Of a stretch of 64,000 nucleotides of DNA, positions 33,115 to 42,078 are shown piece by piece. A program made the position numbers and the translations under genes. How positions within the stretch are numbered: position 1 is the stretch's first letter; every line of letters starts with the position of its first letter. The stretch is from positions 1-64,000 of the forward strand of contig NZ_HG315688.1 of assembly GCF_000455365.1 (NCBI RefSeq). The letters are read 5' to 3'. The notes beneath the pieces are model-generated. The model saw only the letters and a list, made by a program, of their open reading frames with translations, made no database searches and had not been told where the DNA came from. The DNA comes from Halopiger djelfimassiliensis. GTDB taxonomy: Archaea; Halobacteriota; Halobacteria; Halobacteriales; Natrialbaceae.

Positions 33115-34254
33115 TTACCGCCCGACCCTCGAGCCGTCTTCGCGGAACGCGAGCACGTCGCCGCCGTCCCAGGTGATGCGGATGTCGTCGCCGGCCTCGA
33201 ACGCGCCGGAGTCCGCGACGGTCCGCTCGACGAACATCGACGTGTCGCTGACTGCGACGGAGTAGCGAACCGTCGAGCCCCGATAGATGACGTTCTCGAT
33301 CGTTCCGACGACCGAGTTGGTCGTACTCCCGTCGGCCATCGCCGGTTGCTTTTGCGGGTCGTCGCTGGCTCCGTTCACCGAGTCGATCGACAACGCTTCC
33401 GGGCGCAACGACAGCGTGACCGAGTCGCCGGCCGAGAGCGACGATCGATCGCCGGTCGTCGGCACCACGACCGTCCGGTCGAGTTCGGTCGCGATGTGAA
33501 CCGTCTCGGTCGTCGTCTTCGTGACCTCACCCGTGACGAAGTTCGTATCCCCGAGGAATCCCTCGATAAACAGGTTCTTCGGGTTCTCGTAGACCTCGTG
33601 TGGATCGCCGATCTGGACGAGTCGTCCTTCGTCCATGATCCCGATCCGATCGGCGAGGGTGAACGCCTCGTCCTGATCGTGTGTGACGTGGACGAACGTC
33701 TCGTCGAACTCCTCGTGGATCTCCCGGAGTTCGATCTGCATGTCCTCGCTGAGCCGTTTATCGAGGTTCGATAGCGGCTCGTCGAGCAACAACACGTCGG
33801 GGTTGACCGCAAGGGAACGCGCGAGCGCGACGCGTTGTTTCTGGCCGCCGCTGAGGTTCGTCGGGTTCTGGTCGGCGTACTCGCCCATCTCGACGCGCTC
33901 GAGCATCGTCCGGGCCCGTTCGCGGCGCTCGGATTTCGAAACGCCGCGCATCTTCAGCCCGAACGCGACGTTTTCGAGCACCGACATGTGCGGAAACAGC
34001 GCCCAGTCCTGAAAGACGGTCGACGTGTTGCGTTCGTAGGCCGGGCGATCGGTGACGTCCTCCTCGCCGATGCGAATCTCGCCGTCGGTCGGCGTCTCGA
34101 GGCCGGCGATCATCCGCAGGGTCGTGGACTTCCCGCTCCCGCTCGGCCCCAGCAGACACAGGAGTTCGCCGTCTTCGATCGTGACCGAGACCTCTTCGAC
34201 GGCGAGCGTGTCGCCGTACCGTTTCTCGAGGCCGTCAAGCGTGATTTTCGACAT
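33115..34254 (-). CDS. potA: ABC transporter ATP-binding protein, PotA-like
   Basis: A 379-residue ATPase. Walker A is GPSGSGKST near residue 36, the Q-loop is FQDWALFPHMSV near 80, the signature is LSGGQKQRVALARS near 134 and Walker B LLLDEPLSNLD near 155. The C-terminal TOBE-type regulatory domain (about 240-379) contains SLRPEALSI and later KPATVRYSV-like beta strands. It energises import by the permeases. It lies four bases from potD. Confidence 0.92.
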   Translation of the reverse strand: MSKITLDGLEKRYGDTLAVEEVSVTIEDGELLCLLGPSGSGKSTTLRMIAGLETPTDGEIRIGEEDVTDRPAYERNTSTVFQDWALFPHMSVLENVAFGLKMRGVSKSERRERARTMLERVEMGEYADQNPTNLSGGQKQRVALARSLAVNPDVLLLDEPLSNLDKRLSEDMQIELREIHEEFDETFVHVTHDQDEAFTLADRIGIMDEGRLVQIGDPHEVYENPKNLFIEGFLGDTNFVTGEVTKTTTETVHIATELDRTVVVPTTGDRSSLSAGDSVTLSLRPEALSIDSVNGASDDPQKQPAMADGSTTNSVVGTIENVIYRGSTVRYSVAVSDTSMFVERTVADSGAFEAGDDIRITWDGGDVLAFREDGSRVGR

Positions 34255-34257
34255 GAA

Positions 34258-35415
34258 TTAGGCGTCCGTCTGAATGTCCGTGTACGTCTGGTTGAGTTCC
34301 TCGTAGTACTCCATGAGGTACCCCCAGTCGGGGAAGGCGATGTTCTCCGCCTCCTCGCTGTTGGTCGGCAACTCCTCGCCGAGATCGTCCGCGTAGGACA
34401 TGTTCTCGTTGGTAAACAGCGTAGGCATGTGTTCGGACCACTCGGTCTGGACCTCGGCGTCCATGAGGAAGTTGAGGAAGTCCTCGGCCTGTGCTCGCTT
34501 GTCGGTGCCGTCGACGACACACCAGTGGTTCAGGTAGCCGGTGTTGTGTTCGGGCGTCGTGTGTGCCAGCCCGTCGTAGTCGTCGATGTCGAACTCCGTC
34601 TGTTCGAAGTACCACTGCGCGACGTCGATGACGTCGTTCTGGAAGTCCTGCCAGATGTCCTCGCCGGAGCTGGCCCAGCCGGAGACGTTCCAGTTCCGGA
34701 ACGTCTCGAAGACGTCGTCGTGGAGCTCCGACTCGTAGAGTTCGCCGGCGAACTCGCGGTCGTCCATGCCGATCGCGGCGGCGTGGACCGGGAACCACCA
34801 GAAGCCGGTGTCGACGCCGATGCCCGAACTGTTCCGGACGGCGTCGGAATCGAAATCGGCCCAGGAGTCCGGCTCGATGTCCATGTCCTCCCGGTAGACG
34901 ATGGTACACGGTGCGCCGTCGACCGGCATCCCGTACTCCGTGGTCCGAAACTCGGTGTAGTAGTCGATGACCGCCTCGAGGTTGGGGACGTTCTCCTCGC
35001 GGATCGGCAGGAAGAGCTCTTCCTGTCGACCGATGTGGTAGAACTGTCCTTCGGTGACGGTCACGTCGTAGGGCGGCTCGTCGTCCGGTGCCTGCCGGAT
35101 GTCGGCGAGGATCTCGTTCCAGCCGCGGTGAAGGCGGATGGATTTCCCCGTCTTCTCCTCGTACATCGGAACGACCGATTCCTCGAACCGGTCGGCGTAG
35201 TTCCCGCTCCAGACACAGACGTCGAGCGTCTCGCCCTCCGTGGCGGTGTCGCTGCCGAAGATCTTGGCACAGCCGGCCACCGTCGCCATCGATCCGGCCG
35301 CTGTCGCGGACAGTACGTCACGGCGCGAGAGAGAACCAGACGTCGCGTCAGTTGAAGACTCGTACTTCGACTCGCATCCGCTGGTCTCTGCAACCCGTTC
35401 TGGGTCTGCAGCCAT
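34258..35415 (-). CDS. potD: Extracellular solute-binding lipoprotein, PotD-like
   Basis: A 385-residue binding protein, first gene of the importer operon. The signal is Tat-type (SRRDVLSATAAGS near 28) with a lipobox ending in AGC near residue 48. The mature part is a type II periplasmic-binding fold: LDVCVWSGNYADRFEESVVP near 64 and GIGVDTGFWWFPVHAAAIGM near 200. MAADPER is chosen as start because a TATA box lies 32 bases upstream. The frame itself runs much further. Polyamine is the family guess; other organic cations or metals cannot be excluded. Confidence 0.88.
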   Translation of the reverse strand: MAADPERVAETSGCESKYESSTDATSGSLSRRDVLSATAAGSMATVAGCAKIFGSDTATEGETLDVCVWSGNYADRFEESVVPMYEEKTGKSIRLHRGWNEILADIRQAPDDEPPYDVTVTEGQFYHIGRQEELFLPIREENVPNLEAVIDYYTEFRTTEYGMPVDGAPCTIVYREDMDIEPDSWADFDSDAVRNSSGIGVDTGFWWFPVHAAAIGMDDREFAGELYESELHDDVFETFRNWNVSGWASSGEDIWQDFQNDVIDVAQWYFEQTEFDIDDYDGLAHTTPEHNTGYLNHWCVVDGTDKRAQAEDFLNFLMDAEVQTEWSEHMPTLFTNENMSYADDLGEELPTNSEEAENIAFPDWGYLMEYYEELNQTYTDIQTDA

Positions 35416-35442
35416 TGGTACGCCGGGTATACTTTGATCCCC

Positions 35443-35450
35443 GCATAAAA
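35443..35450 (-). promoter_or_regulatory. TATA box of the pot operon
   Basis: On the minus strand TTTTATGC lies about 32 bases before the potD ATG, giving a leader of a few bases. The other 260 bases up to bluB show no gene. Confidence 0.5.
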
Positions 35451-35708
35451 CCGTTGTGGACTCCGAATATCGCAGTCCGACCGCGAAAACCCGCCACCTC
35501 GACAGCATCGCGGCTCGTTTCAGTCGGTACGGACTGGAGACAATTCGTTCACAGCGGGAGGCTACACTTCCAGCGGGTTCTCCTCCGGTCAGCGACGGGT
35601 TCGATTCCGGAGCTACCGCCACTTTGCTTTCGCAGTCACACCGGCGAATCGTGGCGGTCACGCGGCGGTCGCCGGCTCCGAACCCGATCGAAACCGCTCT
35701 ACAGCGGG

Positions 35709-36371
35709 TCAGGACCGGTCCCGGTCGGATTCCCAGCGTTCGTCGTGGACGAGCCGCTCGAGGTCCAGCCGCTCGCGCCACCCCTCCTGCTGGAGGACCG
35801 GTTCCTCGGGAAACCCGCCCTCGGGATAGCCCAGACAGAGGTACGCGATCGGTTTGATATGCGGTGGAATCCCCAGCACTTCCTGCAGTTCGTACGGATA
35901 GAGGACGCTCACCCAGCCGACGCCGACGCCCTCCGCGCGGGCGGCAAGCCAGAGGTTCTGGACCGCCAGACACGTCGAGTAGACGTCCGTCCGCTTCATC
36001 GAACTCCGGCCGAGGACGTGTGGGGCGTCCCGCGTCGGATCGCAGGTCACGCAGACGTTGACCGGCGACTCGCGGATCCCCTCGAGTTTCAACGCGGCGA
36101 ACTCGGATCGCGTCGGTTCCGCATAGCCCTCGCGGGCGGCCGCGATCGCACGGTCGGCGATCTCGGCGACCTCGGCTTTCGTCTCCTCGTCCCGCACAAC
36201 GACGAAATCCCACGGCTGCGAGAAGCCGACGCTCGGGGCGTGGTGGGCGGCCCGAACGATCCGCTCGAGAACGTCCTCGGGGATCGGGTCGTCCCGAAAC
36301 CGCCGGATGTCACGGCGGGCGTAAATAGCCTCGTAGACCGCACTGCGTTCCTCCTCCGTGAATGAAACCAT
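35709..36371 (-). CDS. bluB: BluB-like 5,6-dimethylbenzimidazole synthase (nitroreductase family)
   Basis: A 220-residue flavoprotein. The N-terminus AVYEAIYARRDIRRF (residues 11-25) and AAHHAPSVGFSQPWDFVVV near 41-59 are the FMN-binding parts typical of BluB. VGWVSVLYPYELQEVLGIP near 150 and the segment LCLGYPEGGFPEEPVLQ follow. BluB converts FMNH2 and oxygen into the lower ligand of vitamin B12. No other cobalamin gene is nearby, so a related nitroreductase activity is the alternative. Confidence 0.85.
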   Translation of the reverse strand: MVSFTEEERSAVYEAIYARRDIRRFRDDPIPEDVLERIVRAAHHAPSVGFSQPWDFVVVRDEETKAEVAEIADRAIAAAREGYAEPTRSEFAALKLEGIRESPVNVCVTCDPTRDAPHVLGRSSMKRTDVYSTCLAVQNLWLAARAEGVGVGWVSVLYPYELQEVLGIPPHIKPIAYLCLGYPEGGFPEEPVLQQEGWRERLDLERLVHDERWESDRDRS

Positions 36372-36445
36372 CAGTTCACGAATGAAAAGACGGGTGGATA
36401 AATGCGGTGGTCGACGGCCGCAAGCGTCGACCCATCGGGTCGCCG

Positions 36446-37258
36446 TCAGTCGCTGGCGTCGGCCGGATCGACGACCTCACCGGGTTCGGGGAAGACACCG
36501 ACCTGCTCACACCGATCGCCGAGCGGACAGGCGTCGGGATCCTCGAGACACGCCGGCTTTCTCGCGGTGCAGTACTCGCGGCCGAACTGGATCGTCGCCG
36601 TGTGGCCGAAGCCGCACTTCTCGGCGGGGACGTCGCGCTCGAGCACGGCGCGAACGCCCTCGTGGTCGGCGTCCGGCGGTGCGATCCCCATGCGGCGGTA
36701 GATCCGGTGGACGTGCGTGTCGACGGGAAAGACGCCCTCGCGCCCGCCCGCAAAGAGCAGGACGCAGTCGGCGGTCTTCGGCCCGACGCCCCGGACCGAA
36801 AGCAGGGTCTCGCGGACCGTCGACGGCTCCTCGCCTTTGACGAAGGCGTCGAACTCGGCGGCGGAACCGAACTCCTCGCGGACCCATTCGGCGGCCTCGA
36901 TCAGTATCTCGGACTTCTGGTTGTACAACCCCGCGGAACTGATCGTCTCTGCGAGTTCCGATCGCTCCGCGTCGGCGATGGCGTCGGCGAGGTCGCCCGC
37001 CGCGTCGTCGTAGCGCTCGAGCAGCGCGTCGTGAGCCGGCTGGCTCGCCTTGTCGCTCGTGTTCTGACTCAAGATGGTGCGGACGAGACAGGTGAAGGCG
37101 TCCCGACCGCCGTAGGTCTTCTGCCAGTACAGTTCGCCCAGTCGGTCGACGACCGCTTCCGCGCGGGTATCCGCGGTCGCGGGATCGAACGCGGCGGCGC
37201 TGCCGCCACCCTCGGTCCCGCCGCTGATGTTGACGGCGGGTTCGGGATCGTCGCACAT
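36446..37258 (-). CDS. nth: Endonuclease III (DNA glycosylase/AP lyase)
   Basis: A 270-residue HhH-GPD enzyme for base excision repair of oxidised pyrimidines. The helix-hairpin-helix SVRGVGPKTADCVLLFAGG near 158 contains the catalytic Lys. FPVDTHVHRI near 185 contains the catalytic Asp. The iron-sulfur cysteines are CTARKPACLEDPDACPLGDR followed by C, near 229-249. A 35-residue acidic, low-complexity N-terminus precedes the domain. It stands alone on the minus strand. Confidence 0.92.
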   Translation of the reverse strand: MCDDPEPAVNISGGTEGGGSAAAFDPATADTRAEAVVDRLGELYWQKTYGGRDAFTCLVRTILSQNTSDKASQPAHDALLERYDDAAGDLADAIADAERSELAETISSAGLYNQKSEILIEAAEWVREEFGSAAEFDAFVKGEEPSTVRETLLSVRGVGPKTADCVLLFAGGREGVFPVDTHVHRIYRRMGIAPPDADHEGVRAVLERDVPAEKCGFGHTATIQFGREYCTARKPACLEDPDACPLGDRCEQVGVFPEPGEVVDPADASD

Positions 37259-37391
37259 ATCCGTTCTAACACCTCCGTTCTCGGCGGTAATTTTCGTGTC
37301 GGTTTCAGGATCGTCGAACGCGATACCGGTACCCGAAGATCGATGAAAGACACTCGAGAAACCCGCGAGTCCCCTGCGCCGTGTGACGGCG

Positions 37392-37559
37392 TTACCACTC
37401 GGTCTTGCAGCTGAAATCCTCGCCGCAGGACGAACAGGTCGCCGATTTGGCGAACCCCTCCGCGAGTGAGCCGACCCGCTCGCTCGTTCTGGTGACTGTC
37501 ATATCGATGTCGACGGACGTCCGTTCGGAACAGTGTGGACAGACCACGCGTTGTGACAT
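37392..37559 (-). CDS. Small zinc-finger protein, 55 residues
   Basis: Two CxxC pairs, CPHC near residue 7 and CSSC near 42, form a zinc ribbon. MSQRVVCPHC is taken as start because the nine upstream codons do not add to the fold. Function is unknown; many such proteins occur in haloarchaea. It lies alone between nth and the DUF371 gene. Confidence 0.75.
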   Translation of the reverse strand: MSQRVVCPHCSERTSVDIDMTVTRTSERVGSLAEGFAKSATCSSCGEDFSCKTEW

Positions 37560-37706
37560 ACCTCTCGATATCTCCTTCTCGTTCACTTACGTTTTCGGGC
37601 CAATACGTCCGTTTGACGGAGATTCCGACGGACGAAACGATGGCGGCTACTCGAGTATCGATAGCGAAACCGACGCTCGAGTGGTCGAGACGGTCGTAAC
37701 CCGAAC

Positions 37707-38120
37707 TCACTCGACGGCGATCGTCACCGTCACGTCGGCACCGCCGGCCAGCGCGGCGACGAGGTCGCGATCGAACCCCTCGGCCGCGAACTCGGCTCGC
37801 GTCAGGATCGTGCGGTCGTCCACGTAATCGCTCGTTCGGCCGACCGCACTGCGTTCGTTCGTAAACTCGAGGGCCGGATCGCCCGTCCCTTCGACGGTTT
37901 GCTCGTGGCCGTCGGCCTCGACGGTGACCGTGATCGTCGCGTCGGCGTCCCGGCAGGCGTCGACGAACTCGGGGGCGAAATCCGCCGGTGCGCGGTCGGC
38001 CTCGATAGCGAGGATACAGTCGCCCGCCGGCGTCAGATAGTCGTCGGTAGTGACTTCGAACGTGCTCGCGTGTTCGGCGGTGACGTGCTCGTGGCCGCGA
38101 GCGTGGATGACTTCTTCCAT
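37707..38120 (-). CDS. DUF371 family protein
   Basis: A 137-residue archaeal protein of unknown function. The N-terminus EEVIHARGHEHVTAEHAST is the family hallmark, followed by GDCILAIEADRAPADF near 34 and a C-terminal all-beta half. MEEVI is chosen as start; the frame is open upstream through low-complexity codons. Family members are widespread in archaea and single-copy. Confidence 0.85.
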   Translation of the reverse strand: MEEVIHARGHEHVTAEHASTFEVTTDDYLTPAGDCILAIEADRAPADFAPEFVDACRDADATITVTVEADGHEQTVEGTGDPALEFTNERSAVGRTSDYVDDRTILTRAEFAAEGFDRDLVAALAGGADVTVTIAVE

Positions 38121-38178
38121 GGTCGGCGGTACGTTCCCGGTCGGAAAACGGGTTCGAACCGCGCTCGAGTCGACGGGA

Positions 38179-38553
38179 TCAGGCCCGGGAGCCGGACCGG
38201 TAGCCCGCGCGGAACTCGCGGACGCCGGCACCGAGGAGGGGACCGAGGACGACGAGGGTCAGGATCGGAACGATTCCGAGTCCGACCGCCTCGTTGAGAC
38301 TGCCGAAGGCGAGACCGGCAACGGTTGCGATCGTGGCTCCGCCGACCGCGAAGGCGGCCAGCCCCAACGGGAGCGGCGATTCGCGGCGTCGAGAGCGGAG
38401 ATACTGTGGCATGCCGACGCCGACGGCGAGATAGATCGCGAGCCCGGCCGGCGTCATCCCGAGGACGGCCGGGCTACCGGTGACGACGCTGACGACACCG
38501 GCGAGGACGAACGACAGGCAGAGACTTCCGCCGAGGACGATGGAGTCGTTCAT
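38179..38553 (-). CDS. Small membrane protein, four helices
   Basis: A 124-residue hydrophobic protein with about four membrane helices (IVLGGSLCLSFVLAGVVSVV, AGLAIYLAVGVG, LGLAAFAVGGATIATVAGLA, VGLGIVPILTLVVLGPLLGA). No family is recognised. MNDSIV is taken as start as it directly precedes the first helix. It lies 58 bases before the DUF371 start on the same strand and may be co-transcribed. Confidence 0.7.
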   Translation of the reverse strand: MNDSIVLGGSLCLSFVLAGVVSVVTGSPAVLGMTPAGLAIYLAVGVGMPQYLRSRRRESPLPLGLAAFAVGGATIATVAGLAFGSLNEAVGLGIVPILTLVVLGPLLGAGVREFRAGYRSGSRA

Positions 38554-38611
38554 ACGACCAACTAGTTCCGGTACTAACAAATACGTTCGGGAGCCCTCGG
38601 GCAGCGATGGG

Positions 38612-39955
38612 TCAGATCAGGCTCGCGCCGTCGAACTCGCCGCGGCTGTACTCGACGTCCATCAACTCGAGGATCGTCGGCGCGATGTCGAAGAGGTCGG
38701 CGTCGCCGATCGAGGCGTCGGGATCGTCGATGAAGAGGGCGGTGTCGTCGAAACTGTGCATGCCGTTGCGCGGCCCGGTGTCGAACACCTCGGAGTCGGC
38801 CTTGAAACCGGATTTGAGATCGAACCCGTCGTTGGGAATCGCGACCAGATCCGGCGCGATGTCGTCGTGGTCGCCCCGGAACGCCGCCTCCTTCTCGACG
38901 ACGCGGTCGACGACCGGACGACCGTCCGGTCCCTCGAGCGCCTCGAGTTCGGCTTTGAGTTCGTCACGGACGGCGTCGTACTCGTCTTCGGGAACCGAAC
39001 CGCGCGGCTCGCGGCCCTCGAGATTGATGTAGAAGCGGCCGGGAATAAAGGAGTAGGCCGTGGTGTCGTCGGCGATGTCGCCGAGTTCTTCGGGATCGTC
39101 GGTCCGGAAGGAGAGCCATCCGTTATCCCGAAGCCACTCGTTGAAATGAACCTCGTAGTCGAGGCTGGTAAAGCCGTGATCCGAGGCGACGATCAGGGTG
39201 GCGTCCTCGGGCAGGGACTCACGAAGGCGACCGATGTAGTCGTCGACTTTCCGGTAGAACTCGAGGAACTCCTCTTTGTACTCGCCGTCGCGTTCGTAAT
39301 CCTTGAAGAGGAAGTGATTGACCCGATCTGTCGTCATGAAGACGCCGAAGAACAGATCCCAGTCGTCCTCCTCGATGTAGTGTTGGAACGCTTCAAAGCG
39401 GGCATCGATGGTCGCGTGGGCGTCCTCGATGAATTCGGATTTGTCCTCCTGATGGCCGAGTTTCGGATTGACGTCGATCCTGTAGTCGAGCGAGTCGAGG
39501 TAGTCGCGGACGTCGTCGGGGAACGCGGCCTTGTCTAGCCCGGGGGAGAGAAAGCCCGAGACCATTCGCTGGACGTTTCGCTGCGGTGGAAACGTGACGG
39601 GGACGTTCATGACGGTCGCCCGCCGGCCGTCCTCCTGAACGCGGTCCCAGACCCGATCGGCCTGGACCTCCCGACCCATCGGAACGTAGGTGTCGTAGGT
39701 ACCGACTTCCCGGTCCTGAAACCCGTACACGCCAGTCTCACCGGGGTTTACTCCGGTCGTCAGCGAGGGCCAGCAGGCGCTTGATTCGGGGGGAACGATA
39801 CTCGAGATCTCGCTTGCCGTCCCCTCGTCGGCGAGCGCGGCGAGGTTCGGGAACAGTTCGTCGTTTTCCGACAGGAGACTATACGGCACGCCGTCGATCC
39901 CGATAAAAGCGACCCGGGGATCGCCGTCGCCCCGTAACCGATCGAACAGACCCAT
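38612..39955 (-). CDS. Alkaline-phosphatase-superfamily phosphodiesterase
   Basis: A 447-residue metal-dependent hydrolase of the nucleotide pyrophosphatase/phosphodiesterase type. The metal site starts in VAFIGIDGVPYSLL near residue 15. SSACWPSLTTGVNPGETGVY near 56-75 carries the Ser/Thr nucleophile and flanking parts. LIVASDHGFTSLDYEVHFNE near 255 has the later Asp and His ligands, and NGMHSFDDTALFI near 395 the last His. No signal is visible, so it acts inside the cell. Substrate unknown; haloarchaea carry several such enzymes, some linked to surface glycan genes. Confidence 0.87.
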   Translation of the reverse strand: MGLFDRLRGDGDPRVAFIGIDGVPYSLLSENDELFPNLAALADEGTASEISSIVPPESSACWPSLTTGVNPGETGVYGFQDREVGTYDTYVPMGREVQADRVWDRVQEDGRRATVMNVPVTFPPQRNVQRMVSGFLSPGLDKAAFPDDVRDYLDSLDYRIDVNPKLGHQEDKSEFIEDAHATIDARFEAFQHYIEEDDWDLFFGVFMTTDRVNHFLFKDYERDGEYKEEFLEFYRKVDDYIGRLRESLPEDATLIVASDHGFTSLDYEVHFNEWLRDNGWLSFRTDDPEELGDIADDTTAYSFIPGRFYINLEGREPRGSVPEDEYDAVRDELKAELEALEGPDGRPVVDRVVEKEAAFRGDHDDIAPDLVAIPNDGFDLKSGFKADSEVFDTGPRNGMHSFDDTALFIDDPDASIGDADLFDIAPTILELMDVEYSRGEFDGASLI

Positions 39956-40075
39956 AGGCGGACGTAGTTCGACCGTATACAAGAAGGTTCGTTTCGGGAC
40001 AGTGTTTTGCAAACGGTTCCGTCCCGTCAACGCAGCGGCTGGGCCGAACGCCGGCCGTGGGTCCGACGCTCGGAA

Positions 40076-40210
40076 TTACTCGTCGCGGTCGCTCGAGTCG
40101 TCCCGGTCGAAGTTGGTCGGGACGACCGTCGGGTGGGCCACGCCGAGCCCGGATTCTGACGGCTCGTCGGCCGATGGCGACTCGCGTGGGGACGGATTGG
40201 GTGCTGCCAT
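40076..40210 (-). CDS. Short hypothetical protein, 44 residues
   Basis: An acidic, Pro/Ser/Asp-rich peptide with an orderly part GVAHPTVVPTNFD near residue 22. The frame begins at an ATG (40210) with CTTATCC, a TATA-like box, 28 bases upstream, which fits a leaderless gene. Codon use is coding-like. The function cannot be named; the protein is too short for a fold call. Confidence 0.5.
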   Translation of the reverse strand: MAAPNPSPRESPSADEPSESGLGVAHPTVVPTNFDRDDSSDRDE

Positions 40211-40299
40211 GACGGACGAACGTACGGTTCCCCATCGGATAAGATTACCCATGCTCATAATTCATGAAGGGCTGCCGGCGGATAACTCGTGTGAATCCG

Positions 40300-40304
40300 A
40301 AAAA
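40300..40304 (-). terminator. T-run terminator after ppa
   Basis: On the minus strand TTTTT lies about 38 bases after the ppa stop. No strong hairpin precedes it; archaeal termination does not need one. Confidence 0.35.
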
Positions 40305-40341
40305 CGACCGGTCGATCCGCAAACCCCGGGACGGCGAGTCG

Positions 40342-40875
40342 TTACTCGAACTCGGCTTCGTAGAGCTCCTGAGCGTGTTCGATCGCGTCGTAGGCGGCCT
40401 GTCTGTCCTCCCAGCCGAGCGTTTCGACTTCCTTGCCTTCCTCCAGATTCTTGTAGGTCGCGAAGAACTCGTCGATCTCGTCTCGAGTCTGCTCGGGGAT
40501 GTCCTCGAGGTCCTCGATGTGATCGTAACGCGGGTCTTCCGTGGGGACGGCGATGACCTTGTCGTCCTGTTCGCCGTCGTCGTCCATCTTCATCAGCGCG
40601 ACGGGACGGGCTTCGACGACACAGCCGGGGAACGTCTGGTCCTCGACGAGGACGAGCACGTCGAAGGGGTCCTCGTCGTCGTAGTACGACTGCGGGATAA
40701 AGCCGTAGTCGCTGGGGTAGTGGACGTTCGAGTGAAGCACTCGATCGAGGACGACGCCGGGCACGTCCTTGTCGTACTCGTACTTGTTCCGTTCTCCCTT
40801 GAGACACTCGACGACGGCGTAGATCTCTTCCGGCGGGTTCGGTCCAGTTTCGAGGTCTTCCCAAAGGTTGACCAT
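40342..40875 (-). CDS. ppa: Inorganic pyrophosphatase (family I)
   Basis: A 177-residue soluble enzyme that hydrolyses pyrophosphate and pulls biosynthetic reactions forward. The catalytic block YYDDEDPFDVLVLVE near residue 66 contains the signature DxDPxD. ERNKYEYDK near 28 and YPSDYGFIPQ near 54 give the usual Lys, Glu and Tyr residues. Length is as expected. It stands alone. Confidence 0.95.
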   Translation of the reverse strand: MVNLWEDLETGPNPPEEIYAVVECLKGERNKYEYDKDVPGVVLDRVLHSNVHYPSDYGFIPQSYYDDEDPFDVLVLVEDQTFPGCVVEARPVALMKMDDDGEQDDKVIAVPTEDPRYDHIEDLEDIPEQTRDEIDEFFATYKNLEEGKEVETLGWEDRQAAYDAIEHAQELYEAEFE

Positions 40876-41041
40876 ATACTGAAATCTCCATCGTCGATCA
40901 AAAAGTACTTTCGTAATCGAGTTTCAACAACTATGTGACGGCTGCCAGACAGCCGACAGACGCGACCTGGACCGCACCGTCCGGGTATCCACCGACGGTT
41001 AGCTCCGTCTAACCGGCGCTACGATCGAATAGTTAGCAAGT

Positions 41042-41050
41042 CTTAAATAG
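41042..41050 (+). promoter_or_regulatory. TATA box of the PadR-family gene
   Basis: CTTAAATAG is centred 26 bases before the ATG at 41072, so the transcript should be leaderless. Confidence 0.6.
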
Positions 41051-41071
41051 TCTGGTGACATTTGCATAGGT

Positions 41072-41431
41072 ATGTCAGAGGCACGATCAATCACCGGCGA
41101 ACAGAGCATCGCTCGCGAACTCACGGCGTTCCAGAACAACATCCTCGTCATCCTCGCCAAGGAGCCAATGTACGGCCTGGCGATCAAACGCGAACTCGAG
41201 GATTACTACGGAACCGAAGTCAACCACGGCCGTCTCTACCCCAACCTCGACGAACTCGTCGAGCTCGGCCTGGTCGAGAAAAGCGAACTCGACAAGCGAA
41301 CCAACCAGTACTCGCTGACCGACGACGGCTACGAGGCCGTTCTCGACGGCATCCGCTGGACTCTCTCGAAGGTCGTCACGGGCGACGACCGCGCCGACGA
41401 GATCCGAGAGATCATCGACGAGAGCTACTGA
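41072..41431 (+). CDS. PadR-family winged-helix regulator
   Basis: A 119-residue DNA-binding protein. The family pattern is complete: FQNNILVILAKEPMYGLAIK near residue 19, then NHGRLYPNLDELVELGLVEK near 50 and NQYSLTDDGYEAV near 77. PadR proteins usually repress a neighbouring gene and respond to a small molecule, but no target is evident here. Its 3' end overlaps the convergent DUF7108-like gene by 20 bases. Confidence 0.88.
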   Translation: MSEARSITGEQSIARELTAFQNNILVILAKEPMYGLAIKRELEDYYGTEVNHGRLYPNLDELVELGLVEKSELDKRTNQYSLTDDGYEAVLDGIRWTLSKVVTGDDRADEIREIIDESY

Positions 41432-42029
41432 ACTGGAATTCGGGCACCGGTTCACCGGCCGTCTCGTAAACGAGGCGGATCGACTCGTCGATCGCGTCTC
41501 GTTGCTTTTCGGACGGCCACGCGTTTCGAACGAAGTACTCCGTGCGAAACTCCGCCAGCTCCGCCGCCGTGAGCGATTCGATCGGTTTCGCGTAGTGGTT
41601 GCCGACGAAATCCGCAAGCGCCGCCGCGTTCTCTCCGTGGACGTCGCCGTGTTGGGCTCTGACCGCGGCGACGAGGTCGCGGTTGTGGTCGTCGACCGCC
41701 TCCCAGTTGTCCGGATCGCCGGTTCCCTCGAGTGGAATCTCGATCGCGCGCGAGATATTCTCGATGCGTTCGGTCCTGATGACGCCGTCTTCGTGCCACT
41801 CCTCGGGATGGAGGACGAGAACGTCGTCGCCCCCGTCGTCGCGGACGCGCGCGGTGAAATCGTGTTCGGCAAGCAGCCGATCGCGCCGCCGTTCGTGAGC
41901 GGCGGCCTCGTTTTCGTCCGTCGCGGTTCGCTCGAGTCGAGTAAGCCGTTCGGCCTCGTCGACGACATCGGCCGGGAGTTCCGCGACGTCGTCGCCGTTC
42001 GGTTCGGTGCCGTCGTTCGGATCGCTCAT
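41412..42029 (-). CDS. RnhA-linked protein (DUF7108-like)
   Basis: A 205-residue acidic protein that I know as a frequent downstream partner of haloarchaeal rnhA. Parts that look conserved are DDVLVLHPEEWHEDGVIRTE near 72 and IEIPLEGTGDPDNWEAVDD near 102. LADFVGNHYAKPIESLTAAE near 140 follows. No enzyme motif is visible. The start MSDPNDG is used because the longer frame adds low-complexity residues. It is 49 bases from rnhA on the same strand, so probably co-transcribed. Confidence 0.75.
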   Translation of the reverse strand: MSDPNDGTEPNGDDVAELPADVVDEAERLTRLERTATDENEAAAHERRRDRLLAEHDFTARVRDDGGDDVLVLHPEEWHEDGVIRTERIENISRAIEIPLEGTGDPDNWEAVDDHNRDLVAAVRAQHGDVHGENAAALADFVGNHYAKPIESLTAAELAEFRTEYFVRNAWPSEKQRDAIDESIRLVYETAGEPVPEFQFSSSRR

Positions 42030-42078
42030 GCGAACTCGTTCGGACTCGAGGGCTTTGCCGCTTGCTGATCCGGGTAAC

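Noticed and set aside
35416-36213. Extension of the PotD frame upstream to 36213
   Set aside because: It runs through the BluB gene in another frame and lacks a signal peptide; the Tat signal and TATA box fix the start at 35415.
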